Origin: an uncultured Bacteroidales bacterium
GTDB taxonomy: Bacteria > Bacteroidota > Bacteroidia > Bacteroidales > UBA932
Length of the DNA: 34,884 nt
Direction of reading: 5' to 3'
NCBI GenBank assembly: GCA_946614205.1
Contig: CAMOGR010000216.1
Coordinates: 1 to 34,884 of the forward strand
Made by a program: the position numbers and the translations under genes. Positions 8,128-17,150 of this stretch are shown here, one piece after another. The notes under the pieces were generated by a model. That model was given only the letters and a program-made list of their open reading frames with translations. It was not told the origin of the DNA and searched no databases. Numbering within the stretch: the first letter of the stretch is position 1; each line of letters starts with the position of its first letter.

Positions 8128-9447
8128 ATGACAGACGGATTTGAACGATTCGACATGGCGCGCCCCCCTGTACGCACCAGGTGGTTCCTGCGTCCGCTCA
8201 CATATCTGCTGAGCCTTCCCGAGGTGCTGCAGCACAATGTGCAGATTCACTACGAGGGCACCCGTGACCTCAAGCCGCCGTTCCTGCTGCTGAGCAACCA
8301 CAACGCTTTCATGGATTTCAAGGTCCTCACCAAGGCCATCTATCCCCGCCGGGCCAATTATGTGGTGGCCATCGACGGCTTCATCGGCCGCGAGTGGCTC
8401 CTTCGCAACGTGGGATGCATCTGCAAGCGCAAGTTCACCTCCGACGTCACGCTGGTGCGGCAACTGCTGCGGGTGGTGGAGAACGGCGACGTGGCCGTGG
8501 TGTACCCCGAGGCCAGGTATTCGCTCTGCGGCACCACCGCCGTGCTGCCCGAGTCGCTCGGCAAGCTTTGCAAGCTGCTCAAGGTCCCGGTGGCGACGTT
8601 CATCTGCCACGGGCATCATGTCAACTCTCCGTTCTGGAACCTGCATCCCCGCGGAGTCAAGCCTACCGAGGTGGATTTCAAGCTGTTGTTTACTCCGGAC
8701 GACCTTGCCCGCCTGTCGGCTGACGAGATAAACGCCCGTCTGGTCGAGGCTTATCAGTATGACGATTTTGCATGGCTTCGCGACAGCGGCAGGGTGATGC
8801 ATTACAATCGCCGCGCCGAGGGGCTGGAGAAGGTGCTGTATCAGTGCCCCGACTGCGGCACCGAGTACGAAATGAGCTCCGAGGGCAACATACTCACGTG
8901 CAACCACTGCGGCATGCAGTGGGAAATGGCGCCGGACGGTCAGCTCCGGGCCCTCAGGGGCGCTACCCGTTTCTCCCATGTGCCCGACTGGTACGAATGG
9001 GAGCGCGCACGCGTTCGCAGCGAGGTCGAGGCCGGGACCTATTCCACCGGCGAGCTTCCCGTAGAGGTACGCTCCCTTCCCAATTCAAAGAAATTCATTG
9101 CGCTCGGCAAGGGGACCATGGTTCACGACATGAACGGCTTCCATGTGAGCGTACACGACCTGCTGGGGCGGGAGCACACCATGGACATTCCCGTGCCGTC
9201 CGCCTATTCGGTCCATATCGAATACAATTATCTGGGCAAATGGGGCGACTGCGTCGACCTCAACACCCTCACCGACACCTGGTACACCTATCCCAAAGTC
9301 CCGGGCTGCATCCCTCCGGGCAGCCCCGTCGAAGACCTCGACTGGACTCCCCGCTGCTCGGTGACCAAGATGGCACTTGCCACCGAAGAGCTCTATTATG
9401 CCTGGCGCCGCTCCATAGGCAAGCCCTGCAAGCCGGGGCTGGCTTAG
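8128..9447 (+). CDS. PlsC-like lysophospholipid acyltransferase with C-terminal zinc ribbon
   Basis: A 439-residue protein. The N-terminal acyltransferase domain (about 15-215) has the H(x4)D motif NHNAFMD (His58, Asp63) and a YPEARYS block (126-132) in place of the usual FPEGTRS. A four-cysteine zinc ribbon follows, Cys240-x2-Cys243 and Cys258-x2-Cys261, then a beta-rich C-terminal region (about 285-439) that I do not recognise. By family it acylates a lysophospholipid or similar acceptor at the membrane; the real acceptor is uncertain and it may not be the housekeeping PlsC. I chose ATG 8128 over the TTG at 8101; ATG 8155 is also possible. Its stop overlaps the convergent DUF6150 stop by 4 bp. 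Confidence 0.8.
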   Translation: MTDGFERFDMARPPVRTRWFLRPLTYLLSLPEVLQHNVQIHYEGTRDLKPPFLLLSNHNAFMDFKVLTKAIYPRRANYVVAIDGFIGREWLLRNVGCICKRKFTSDVTLVRQLLRVVENGDVAVVYPEARYSLCGTTAVLPESLGKLCKLLKVPVATFICHGHHVNSPFWNLHPRGVKPTEVDFKLLFTPDDLARLSADEINARLVEAYQYDDFAWLRDSGRVMHYNRRAEGLEKVLYQCPDCGTEYEMSSEGNILTCNHCGMQWEMAPDGQLRALRGATRFSHVPDWYEWERARVRSEVEAGTYSTGELPVEVRSLPNSKKFIALGKGTMVHDMNGFHVSVHDLLGREHTMDIPVPSAYSVHIEYNYLGKWGDCVDLNTLTDTWYTYPKVPGCIPPGSPVEDLDWTPRCSVTKMALATEELYYAWRRSIGKPCKPGLA

Positions 9448-9782
9448 AGCATCTTGTGCATCTTGCTGCGGTTGCGCCAGCCGGCGTCGGACTTGGTGGT
9501 CGTGAAGTAAACGACAATGTCGGCGTCCGACTTCCAGTCGACGAAATAAATCGTCTTTTTGGCGTCTGACTTATAGTTTACGAAGTACCAGAGGCCCTTC
9601 TGTGCGTCGGCGTCCGACTTGTAACTGCATTTGTACACCACGACGTCGGCGTCTGACTTGTTGTTGGTTACGTAAACCTTCACCTGGGCGTCGCTTTTGT
9701 GGTTGACGGAATAAACCGTCTGCGCCCCTGCGGCAACCGTCCCGATTACCGCGAGGATTAGGACAAGGAGTAACTTCTTCAT
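9444..9782 (-). CDS. Small secreted KSDA-repeat protein (DUF6150-like)
   Basis: A 112-residue exported protein with signal peptide cleavage near GAQ (about residue 21). The mature part is six copies of a motif centred on KSDA, at residues 29, 42, 55, 71, 84 and 97. The spacing is 13, 13, 16, 13, 13, so a 13-residue repeat has one 3-residue insertion exactly at its centre. Each unit resembles KSDAD-V-V-Y with alternating hydrophobics, suggesting stacked beta strands. I associate it with the uncharacterised Bacteroidetes family DUF6150; function unknown. It starts 10 bp after the COG0523 GTPase stop, so the two are probably co-transcribed. Its stop overlaps the convergent PlsC-like stop. Confidence 0.82.
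   Translation of the reverse strand: MKKLLLVLILAVIGTVAAGAQTVYSVNHKSDAQVKVYVTNNKSDADVVVYKCSYKSDADAQKGLWYFVNYKSDAKKTIYFVDWKSDADIVVYFTTTKSDAGWRNRSKMHKML
9483..9698 (-). repeat. Six in-frame KSDA coding repeats
   Basis: Six tandem units of 39 bp (one of 48 bp) inside the DUF6150-like gene, each carrying a variant of the codons for Lys-Ser-Asp-Ala. Synonymous codons vary between copies (TCC, TCG, TCT or AGC for Ser), so the protein repeat is older than, and more conserved than, the DNA repeat. Confidence 0.8.
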
Positions 9783-9792
9783 ATTATGGTAG

Positions 9793-11004
9793 TTAATCTT
9801 TTGCCAGGCAGAAATCCATGATGGATTCCAGATTGTCCTTGTCGAGGTGCTGCCCGATGAAGACTATCTGGTTCATGCGGTCGCCGTAGACGGGGTCCCA
9901 GTCGCGGCGGAGCTTGGCGTCGCGGCGCATCATCTCCTGGAGTTCGTCCTCGGGCATGGTGGCGAACCACAGGCCGGCGTCGCGGACCGTCTTCTGGCTG
10001 CCCGCCTGCTCGAAGAGGAAGCAGCGGTCGGTGTCGTGCGAAAAGTAGCAGAGGCCCTTGGCGCGGATTATCTCGCGCGGCCAGCGCTTGGCGACCATCG
10101 CGTCGAACTTGTTGATGTCCAGCGGGGGACGGGCGGTGTAAACGAAGGTCTGGATGCCATATTCCTCAGCCTCGCCCTCGTCGTCGTGGTGATGATGGTG
10201 ATGGTGTCCATGCTCCTCGTGCTCGTCATCGTCGTCATCGTCATCGTCGTGATGGCCGTCACCCTCGATTTCGGCAATCCAGGCCGCGGACGTGGCGACG
10301 GCGTCGAAGTCGAACGCCCCGGTATTGAGCAGCTTCTCCAGAGGAACGTCGCACCAGTCGCAGGGGATTATTTCCGCCTTGGGCTGGATGGCGCGGATGA
10401 TGCCGCGCACCTGGGCGAGCTCCTCCGGGCTCACTTCGGAGGCCTTGTTGAGCAGGATGATGTTGCAGAACTCAATCTGTTCTATGACAAGGCGTTCCAG
10501 GTCTTCCTCGCCGAGGTCTTCCTTCTTGAGACTCTCGCCGCAGCCGAACTCGTCGCGCATGCGGAGGGCATCGACCACCGTCACTATGCAGTCGAGTGTG
10601 GGTATGCTTGCCCCGGGGTATGCCGGAGGGGCGAGCTGGGGATAGGAGCAGATGGTCTGGGCGATGGGCCCCGGTTCGCAGATGCCGCTTGCCTCGATGA
10701 CTATGTAGTCGAAGCGCTTTGCCTTTGCAAGCTCGTCCAGCTGGGCCACCAGGTCCATCTTGAGGGTGCAGCAGATGCAGCCGTTCTGCAGGGCCACGAG
10801 GCTGTCGTCGGTTCCGCCGACCACGCCCCCTTTTTCGATTAGGTCCGCATCTATGTTGACCTCGCCCAAATCGTTTACTATCACGGCGAACTTGATGCCG
10901 CGCCTATTGTTCAGTATGCGGTTGAGAAGGGTAGTCTTGCCGCTTCCCAGATAGCCGGTCAGCAGAAGTACCGGCAGTGCTTTGTTGTTCAGTTCAAGAT
11001 TCAT
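9793..11004 (-). CDS. COG0523/CobW-family G3E GTPase, putative metal chaperone
   Basis: A 403-residue G3E GTPase. It has Walker A TGYLGSGKTT (16-25), the COG0523 metal-binding signature GCICC (75-79), switch and Walker B region IVIEASGICEPGP, the NKASE guanine-specificity motif, and a CobW C-terminal domain (about 285-400). Between the domains is a His/Asp/Glu-rich loop (about 248-283) with eight consecutive Asp and seven consecutive His, a typical metal-binding loop of this family. It probably delivers or stores Zn2+ or a related metal at the expense of GTP; the metal and client are unknown. The frame is open to a TTG at 11011-11013, inside the promoter box, so ATG 11002-11004 is preferred. 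The DUF6150 gene follows after 10 bp. Confidence 0.9.
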   Translation of the reverse strand: MNLELNNKALPVLLLTGYLGSGKTTLLNRILNNRRGIKFAVIVNDLGEVNIDADLIEKGGVVGGTDDSLVALQNGCICCTLKMDLVAQLDELAKAKRFDYIVIEASGICEPGPIAQTICSYPQLAPPAYPGASIPTLDCIVTVVDALRMRDEFGCGESLKKEDLGEEDLERLVIEQIEFCNIILLNKASEVSPEELAQVRGIIRAIQPKAEIIPCDWCDVPLEKLLNTGAFDFDAVATSAAWIAEIEGDGHHDDDDDDDDEHEEHGHHHHHHHDDEGEAEEYGIQTFVYTARPPLDINKFDAMVAKRWPREIIRAKGLCYFSHDTDRCFLFEQAGSQKTVRDAGLWFATMPEDELQEMMRRDAKLRRDWDPVYGDRMNQIVFIGQHLDKDNLESIMDFCLAKD

Positions 11005-11010
11005 AGTATG

Positions 11011-11018
11011 CAAAGATA
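11011..11018 (-). promoter_or_regulatory. -7 promoter box (TATCTTTG) of the GTPase gene
   Basis: A perfect TAnnTTTG match on the minus strand with only 6 nt (CATACT) between the box and the ATG. Transcription would start at or within a few bases of the start codon. No -33 TTG is visible upstream, where the end of the MATE gene lies. Confidence 0.55.
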
Positions 11019-11033
11019 GCTATTTTTTCGTTC

Positions 11034-12413
11034 TTATTCCAGCGCACCGCGCCGCATCCACCTGCCTCCGCGCACGTACAGGAAGAAGGCGATGCCTTTC
11101 ACCGTGAGGTCGGTGGCCATGGCAATCCAGTAACCCACAAGCCCGAGGGTGGGGGTGAGCAGAAGGGCCAGACCTATCCTCACGACCCACATGGAGGCGA
11201 GGTTGAGGATGGTGGGCACAAGGGTGTCGCCGGCGCCGGCGCATACTCCGAATCCCACTATGGACAAGGCGTAGAACCCTTCGGCGAAGGCCTCGATGCG
11301 CAGTACCCGCGCGCCGAGCGCAACCACCTCGGGGTCGATGCTCAGCAACCCCATGATTGCAGGGGCGAAGGCATACAGCACTACGGCCAGCAGCGACATC
11401 AGCAGCACCGCCATTCCCATGGTCACCCAGGCGAAGCGCCTTGCCATATCGGAACGCCGCGCCCCGAGGCTCTGGCCAACAAGCGTGGTGGCGGCCTCCT
11501 CAAGCCCGTATCCGGGCATGTAGCAGAAGCTTTCCGCGGTAATCGCGAAACTGTTGGCGGCAATTGCGACGGCTCCCAGCGGGGCCACGATGACGGTGCT
11601 CATCACGTATGCCCCCCTCATGACGACGTTCTGCAGCCACAGCGGCCCGGTGATGCCGAAGGCCTTGCGAAGCGTCGCCCTGTCGGGCAGCACCGGCCCC
11701 GGGGCCCCTCCCTCGCTGCGAAGCTCGGACGACCTGCGGGAGACGTACCAGATGCCGAACACCGATGCGCAGGTCTCTGCCAGACCGGTGCCCCAGGCGG
11801 CCCCGACCACCCCCATGTCCAGCAGGAATATGAAGATGTAGTTGAATATCACATCGAGCACTCCCATGCATACGTATATGATGCTGGGGACCTTCATGTT
11901 GCCGCTGGCCTGCATCATCGAGGCGGCAGCGAATCCGGTGGAGCCTATGGGAAGGAAAAGGGAGACTATGAGGAAGTAGGCCGAAGCCTCGGCGCGAATC
12001 TCCTCTTCGCCGCCGAGAGCGCGCGGAAGTACCCCGCTGAGCGACGCCCCGATGGCCCCGAACAGCACTCCGAAGAGGAACACCGTGGTGAGCCCCTGCC
12101 GCCGCAGCCGGCGGGCGCGGTCGAATTCCTGCGCCCCGCAGGCGTGTGCGACCTGCACGCTGAATCCGGTTATCACGGCCATCGTGAAGCCGTTGAGCAG
12201 CCAGATGCATGTGGACATGAGACCCACGGAGGCTGAAGGTCCGGCTCCCAGCCTGCCGACCATGGCGGAGTCGATATACTGCATGAGGACGCTTGACAGT
12301 TGTGCCAGGATGGCCGGCACCGCCAGCATCATCGTGAGGCTCAGCTGCTGCCCGCCGGACAACGGTTCGCCGCCTCGCAGGCGGCCGAGGAGTATGTCTT
12401 TTTCATTCGCCAT
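11034..12413 (-). CDS. MATE-family multidrug/sodium antiporter
   Basis: A 459-residue polytopic membrane protein with the two-repeat MATE layout of about twelve hydrophobic segments. Family features are the N-terminal block LAVPAILAQLSSVLMQYIDSA followed by MVGRLG, and a second half that repeats the fold from about residue 235 (FGITGPLWLQNVVMRGAYVMS), with the typical GYGLEEAATTLVGQSLGA segment. It would export drugs or metabolites in exchange for Na+ or H+ in the inner membrane; the substrate cannot be told from sequence. Its ATG is 11 nt after a -7 box. It is divergent from PUL 2 and ends 16 bp before the GTPase promoter box. Confidence 0.93.
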   Translation of the reverse strand: MANEKDILLGRLRGGEPLSGGQQLSLTMMLAVPAILAQLSSVLMQYIDSAMVGRLGAGPSASVGLMSTCIWLLNGFTMAVITGFSVQVAHACGAQEFDRARRLRRQGLTTVFLFGVLFGAIGASLSGVLPRALGGEEEIRAEASAYFLIVSLFLPIGSTGFAAASMMQASGNMKVPSIIYVCMGVLDVIFNYIFIFLLDMGVVGAAWGTGLAETCASVFGIWYVSRRSSELRSEGGAPGPVLPDRATLRKAFGITGPLWLQNVVMRGAYVMSTVIVAPLGAVAIAANSFAITAESFCYMPGYGLEEAATTLVGQSLGARRSDMARRFAWVTMGMAVLLMSLLAVVLYAFAPAIMGLLSIDPEVVALGARVLRIEAFAEGFYALSIVGFGVCAGAGDTLVPTILNLASMWVVRIGLALLLTPTLGLVGYWIAMATDLTVKGIAFFLYVRGGRWMRRGALE

Positions 12414-12424
12414 GAAACAGGGTG

Positions 12425-12432
12425 CAAAGTTA
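12425..12432 (-). promoter_or_regulatory. -7 promoter box (TAACTTTG) of the MATE gene
   Basis: A perfect TAnnTTTG on the minus strand, 11 nt from the MATE ATG, back to back with the PUL 2 box and separated from it by 11 bp. Confidence 0.5.
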
Positions 12433-12443
12433 GGAAAAGTTGT

Positions 12444-12451
12444 TATATTTG
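12444..12451 (+). promoter_or_regulatory. -7 promoter box (TATATTTG) of the PUL 2 operon
   Basis: A perfect TAnnTTTG on the plus strand. Unlike neighbouring promoters it leaves a real 5' leader of about 50 nt, AT-rich, before the SusC ATG at 12506. That would leave room for post-transcriptional control. No -33 TTG at the usual spacing was seen. Confidence 0.55.
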
Positions 12452-12505
12452 TAGGCTAAATTAATGCACCAACCAACTAATTAACAAATTTTTTACAACC
12501 GACTT

Positions 12506-15500
12506 ATGAAAAAAATTGCAACCCTCGTCCTTGCATTGGGACTGAGTTTGGTGGCAATGGCCCAGAACGTAACGCTCAAGGGCGTGGTTCTCGACTCCCA
12601 GAACGTACCGGTCATCGGAGCGTTCGTGGTTGAGCAGGGCACCGCAAACGGTACCATGACAGGCGAGCAGGGAGACTTCTCCCTTGCCGTCCGCCGTGGC
12701 GCCGTCGTCGAGGTATCCTGCATAGGCTACACCACCCAGACTCTCATCGCAGATGCGGACAAGGAAATCACCGTCGTCCTTCCCGACGACACCCAGATGC
12801 TGGAAGAGACCGTGGTCATCGGCTACGGCACCCAGAAGAAAAGCGTGGTGACTGCGTCTATCGCAAAGGTTGACGCAGACGCACTCAGCCTCACCGCTCC
12901 CACCCGCGTGGACAACGCCCTCAAGGGCCTCACCGCCGGCGTTACCGTCACCGCATCCTCCGGTCAGCCGGGCGCCAGCTCCCGCATCCGTGTACGCGGC
13001 GTGGGTTCCATCAACTCTTCCGACCCTATCTACATAGTGGACGGAATGCCTATTGCAGGCGGCATCGACTACCTCAATCCTTCGGATATCGAGAGCATCG
13101 AGGTCCTCAAGGATGCGGCCTCCGGAGCAGTCTACGGCACCAGGGCCGCCAACGGCGTGGTTCTCGTGACCACCAAGAAGGGCGGCAAGGGCAAGGCCAG
13201 TATCGACTACAACTTCTCCTACGGCATCTCCAACCCCTGGAAGATGCGCGAAGTGCTCAACGCCAGCGAGTACGCGCTCCTCATCAACGAGGGCCTCATC
13301 AACTCCGGTTCAGCACCCCGCTACGCAGACCCGTTCAGCTACGGCGCAGGCACCGACTGGCAGAAGGAAGTTTTCAACCGCAACGCCCCGCAGCAGACCC
13401 ACGAGCTGTCCGTCAGCGGCGCGACTGATGCCGTAAACTACTATCTGTCACTTGGATACACCGACCAGCAGGGTATAGTCGGCGGCAATTTCGGCCGTTC
13501 CAACTACAACCGTCTCACCCTGAGGAGCAACACCGGCTTCACCCTGTGGGATGCCAGCAAGGAGCGCAATTTCCTCAACAAGATGGTCCTTACCGAGCAG
13601 CTGTCCTACGCAAGGATTTCCTCCAAGGGCATCAGCGAGAACTCCCAGTGGGGCTCACCCCTCGGTTCCGCCCTCGCCCTCAGCCCCATCCTGGGCGTGT
13701 ATGCCACGGATGACCAGCTCAAGGAGTACGCCGCCGTATATGCGGGCGAGAAGCTCGTCACCGACGCAGCCGGCCGCACATTCATGATTCCCGGCAGCAA
13801 CTACAACGAGATGGTCAACCCCATCGCCTCCCTGTCCCTGCCCGCCAACGACAACTGGAGCCACAAGATTGTGGGCGCCTTCGGCGGCGAACTGCAGATT
13901 TGGGACAACATCAAGCTGCATTCCACCCTCAGCATCGACATGAGCTTCTGGGGCAACAGCGGATACACCCCTCTCTTCTACCTTTCCGGAAACAACCGCG
14001 CAAGCTCCACCAACGTCAACGCCCAGTATGAGAAGGGTCTCGTGTGGCAGGTGGAGAACTACCTTACCTGGAGCAAGGAATTCGGCGCCCACAGCGTATC
14101 CATCCTCCTCGGCCAGAGCGCCATGGAGAACTCTTCCGACGGCCTGTACGGCATGCGCCGCGACCTTGCCGAGGAATGGTACGGCAAGCCCTACATCAAC
14201 AACGCTCCCAACAACACCGACGAGGCCGACAAGCAGAGCGCCAGCGGCTGGGTGAATTCCCCCTACCGTCTCGCATCTTATTTCGCCCGTGCCGACTGGA
14301 ACTATGACGAGCGCTACATGGCACAGGTGACGTTCCGCCGCGACGGCTCTTCCCGCTTCGGCGCCAACAACAAGTGGGGTAACTTCCCGTCCGTGTCCGT
14401 GGGCTGGAACCTCCACAAGGAGCCTTACATCACCCTTCCCGCATGGTTCACGACCGCCAAGGTCCGCGCTTCCTGGGGCATCAACGGTTCCGACGCCTTC
14501 GACGCCTTCCGTTACACCACCCTCACCTCCAAGGACAACAACTACATCCTCGGCACCGGCGAGGCCATCGCCCAGGGCGTGAAGTCCAGCGGCCTTGCCA
14601 ATCCCGACCTCCACTGGGAGCGTTCCATACAGACCAACCTCGGATTCGACCTCGGATTCTTCGGCAACGCCCTCACCCTCGGCGTCGACCTGTACAACAA
14701 GACTACCGACGGCATGCTCCTCCAGGTGCCCACTCCCGCTTACGTAGGTGAGAGCAGCCCCTGGGGCAACGGCGGCAAGATGGTCAACCGCGGCGTGGAA
14801 ATCGAAGCCGGCTACAAATGGGGCGCCGGCGACTGGAGCTTCCGCCTCGGAGGCAACGCCACCTACCTGTACAACCGCCTGATTTCCATGGGTAACGAGA
14901 GCGGATTCAACAACTACGACTCCTTCCAGGGCGCAGGCACCATGACCCGTGGCCAGAACAACTATCCTTTCCCGTTCTTCTACGGCTACAAGACCGACGG
15001 CATCTTCCAGAACCAGGCCGAAATCGACGCCTACGTCAATGACAAGGGCGAGAAAATCATGCCCGACGCAGTTCCCGGCGACGTGCGCTTCGTGGATGCC
15101 GACAAAGATGGCGACTTCGACGCCGACGACCGCACCTACATCGGCAACGGCATGCCCGACTGGACCTTCGGCCTCAACTTCTCCGCAGGCTGGAAGGGTC
15201 TCGACTTCTACATGCTCTGGCAGAGCACCGTGGGCAACGACATCCTCGACGTAACTCGCCGTACCGACATCTCCGAGTCCAACATGCCCGCATACATGCT
15301 CGGCCGCTGGACCGGCGAAGGCACCTCGAACAAGTATCCCCGCATAGTCAGGGGCGACAATGTCAACTGGCAGATGTCCGACCTGTACGTACAGGACGGC
15401 AGCTACCTGCGCCTCAAGAACATCCAGCTCGGATACACCCTCCCGCAGAAATGGACCAAGCACGTGCTCGTGTCCTCGCTGCGTTTCTACGTTGCGGCAG

Positions 15501-15634
15501 AGAACCTGCTGACTTTCACGGGCTATCGCGGCTACGACCCCGAAATCTCCTCCGGCGGCACATCTCTCGGAGTCGACTACGGCGTGTACCCCCAGCCCCG
15601 CACTTTCCTCTGTGGTCTCAACATTAAATTCTAA
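12506..15634 (+). CDS. SusC/RagA-family TonB-linked outer-membrane transporter (PUL 2)
   Basis: A 1042-residue SusC. It has a signal peptide to about residue 20, a carboxypeptidase-regulatory-like domain (about 22-95), a TonB-box-like EETVVIGYGTQKK segment (100-112), a plug with DPIYIVDGMP and VLKDAASGAVYGTRAANGV, and a beta-barrel ending in NIKF. It should import oligosaccharides made by the GH16 enzyme encoded in the same operon. It heads a six-gene operon, and the SusD start follows after 6 bp. The -7 box at 12444-12451 leaves a leader of about 50 nt. Nothing abnormal in length or domains. Confidence 0.96.
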   Translation: MKKIATLVLALGLSLVAMAQNVTLKGVVLDSQNVPVIGAFVVEQGTANGTMTGEQGDFSLAVRRGAVVEVSCIGYTTQTLIADADKEITVVLPDDTQMLEETVVIGYGTQKKSVVTASIAKVDADALSLTAPTRVDNALKGLTAGVTVTASSGQPGASSRIRVRGVGSINSSDPIYIVDGMPIAGGIDYLNPSDIESIEVLKDAASGAVYGTRAANGVVLVTTKKGGKGKASIDYNFSYGISNPWKMREVLNASEYALLINEGLINSGSAPRYADPFSYGAGTDWQKEVFNRNAPQQTHELSVSGATDAVNYYLSLGYTDQQGIVGGNFGRSNYNRLTLRSNTGFTLWDASKERNFLNKMVLTEQLSYARISSKGISENSQWGSPLGSALALSPILGVYATDDQLKEYAAVYAGEKLVTDAAGRTFMIPGSNYNEMVNPIASLSLPANDNWSHKIVGAFGGELQIWDNIKLHSTLSIDMSFWGNSGYTPLFYLSGNNRASSTNVNAQYEKGLVWQVENYLTWSKEFGAHSVSILLGQSAMENSSDGLYGMRRDLAEEWYGKPYINNAPNNTDEADKQSASGWVNSPYRLASYFARADWNYDERYMAQVTFRRDGSSRFGANNKWGNFPSVSVGWNLHKEPYITLPAWFTTAKVRASWGINGSDAFDAFRYTTLTSKDNNYILGTGEAIAQGVKSSGLANPDLHWERSIQTNLGFDLGFFGNALTLGVDLYNKTTDGMLLQVPTPAYVGESSPWGNGGKMVNRGVEIEAGYKWGAGDWSFRLGGNATYLYNRLISMGNESGFNNYDSFQGAGTMTRGQNNYPFPFFYGYKTDGIFQNQAEIDAYVNDKGEKIMPDAVPGDVRFVDADKDGDFDADDRTYIGNGMPDWTFGLNFSAGWKGLDFYMLWQSTVGNDILDVTRRTDISESNMPAYMLGRWTGEGTSNKYPRIVRGDNVNWQMSDLYVQDGSYLRLKNIQLGYTLPQKWTKHVLVSSLRFYVAAENLLTFTGYRGYDPEISSGGTSLGVDYGVYPQPRTFLCGLNIKF

Positions 15635-15640
15635 GAGATT

Positions 15641-17146
15641 ATGAGAAAGCACATCATACTGGCGGCAGCAGCCGTCCTGGCCCTCGCAAGTTCCTGCGGC
15701 GACAAGTTCCTCACCGTGGAAAGCAACGACCAGAAGTTCCTCGAAGAGTATTTCACCACCGAGGAACACCTTCAGGAGGCCCTCATAGCGGCATACGACC
15801 CCCTCGAGTGGTTTGACTGGGCGGCAGACCAGTACAACCCCATAAACATCATGTCCGACATCATGGCAGACCAAATCTGGGTGGGCGGTTCAGACAAGAC
15901 CGACAACGCCTTCTGGCACCTCATGATGAACTACGAAGCCCTTCCCACCAACTGCATGAGCGGAATCCTTTCCGACGCATACAGCGGCGTGAAGCGCTGC
16001 AACGACGTTCTCACCTACATGGGATGGGTGGAAGGCCTTCCTGCCGACACCGCCAAGAGCGTCGAGGCCCAGGCACGCGTGCTCCGCGCCTTCTACTACA
16101 ACATCCTGTGGAAGTTCTGGGGCAACATTCCCTATTACGAAACCAACCTCACCGGCGACCTTACCGGGGAGCAGTTTACGGCCGACGAGGTGTACGGCAA
16201 GTTCATCGCCGACCTCGAGGGCGCCATCGCCATCGGCTCCCTTCCCATGAAATGGGAGGGTGAAGACACCGGCCGCGTATCACTGGCAACCGCTTACATG
16301 CTCTTCACCGAGGCTGTCCTCTACCAGAAAGACCAGACCCGTTACGCCAAGGCCCTGGACTACATGAAGGAAATCATCGACTCCGGCAAGTATGCCCTAA
16401 TGGCCGACTACGGACAGATTTTCAAGCAGAGCGGCGAGTGGGGCAGCGAATCCATCTTCGAAATCACCTACAAGTCGGTCGGCGGTCAGCGCTACTGGAG
16501 CTGGGTGCGCGGAGCGGGCGGCACCGTCCTTCCCCGTCTCATCTCCCCGAACGGCCTCGGGGCCGATCCCGCAGGACATGACAGCGGCTGGGGCTTCGCA
16601 CCGGTGCGCAAGGAGACATACGATATGTTCGACGCCGCCGACGCACGCCGCGACGCCACCTGCTGGGTTCCTTCCGCAAGCTACAATCCCCGTTACCAGG
16701 ACACCGGCATCTTCCTCGAGAAGTACGCCGCATACAAGGATTACGGTGATACCGACGGCGACTCCGACCTGCGCTTCGGCAACAACCTCCGCTGGTACCG
16801 CTATGCCGAGACGCTGCTCTACGCAGCGGAACTCGTATCCCTCGGGGCAGGCTCTGGCGACGGAGCCGCATGGCTCAATGCCGTACACGGCCGTTCCCTT
16901 GCCGGGCAGACAGTGGAGTTCAGCATGGAGAACATCAAGGAGGAACGCCGCCTTGAGTTCGTCGGCGAAGGCAAGCGCTACTGGGACCTCGTGCGCTGGG
17001 GTGACGCCCCCTCCGTGCTCGTTCCCGACTCTTACGGTTACCGCACCAACACTTGGAGCGAGTCCAAGAAGTATCTTCCTTTCCCCCAGAGTCTTATGGA
17101 CGCCACCGAGGGCAAGGCCTACCAGTTGAAGCAGAACAACTATTAG
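15641..17146 (+). CDS. SusD/RagB-family outer-membrane lipoprotein (PUL 2)
   Basis: A 501-residue SusD with lipobox ASSC (Cys19) followed by GDKFLTVE, a typical mature N-terminus. The C-terminal half contains the family signature region NIKEERRLEFVGEGKRYWDL followed by VRWGD, and ends with a YLPFPQ segment. It would sit on the cell surface as the lid of the SusC barrel and bind beta-glucan fragments. It is separated from SusC by 6 bp and from the surface glycan-binding gene by 4 bp. Confidence 0.95.
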   Translation: MRKHIILAAAAVLALASSCGDKFLTVESNDQKFLEEYFTTEEHLQEALIAAYDPLEWFDWAADQYNPINIMSDIMADQIWVGGSDKTDNAFWHLMMNYEALPTNCMSGILSDAYSGVKRCNDVLTYMGWVEGLPADTAKSVEAQARVLRAFYYNILWKFWGNIPYYETNLTGDLTGEQFTADEVYGKFIADLEGAIAIGSLPMKWEGEDTGRVSLATAYMLFTEAVLYQKDQTRYAKALDYMKEIIDSGKYALMADYGQIFKQSGEWGSESIFEITYKSVGGQRYWSWVRGAGGTVLPRLISPNGLGADPAGHDSGWGFAPVRKETYDMFDAADARRDATCWVPSASYNPRYQDTGIFLEKYAAYKDYGDTDGDSDLRFGNNLRWYRYAETLLYAAELVSLGAGSGDGAAWLNAVHGRSLAGQTVEFSMENIKEERRLEFVGEGKRYWDLVRWGDAPSVLVPDSYGYRTNTWSESKKYLPFPQSLMDATEGKAYQLKQNNY

Positions 17147-17150
17147 AATC

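Noticed and set aside
9483..9698. Regularly spaced short DNA repeats suggestive of a CRISPR array
   Set aside because: The repeats are in-frame codons for KSDA units of a secreted protein, with synonymous variation and no spacer-like unique sequence.
10156..10263. Low-complexity ATC/GTC/GTG-rich tract resembling a microsatellite or CRISPR-like repeat
   Set aside because: It is in frame and encodes the His/Asp-rich metal-binding loop typical of COG0523 GTPases.
13655..15874. 739-codon open frame on the minus strand opposite SusC 2 and SusD 2
   Set aside because: It lies antisense to a clear SusC. Its product is Val/Ala/Gly/His-rich with no domain, and it arises from G/C-rich third positions of the real gene. 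The same applies to long antisense frames at 1237-2424, 2425-3330, 3951-5090, 29077-30360 and 30887-32890.
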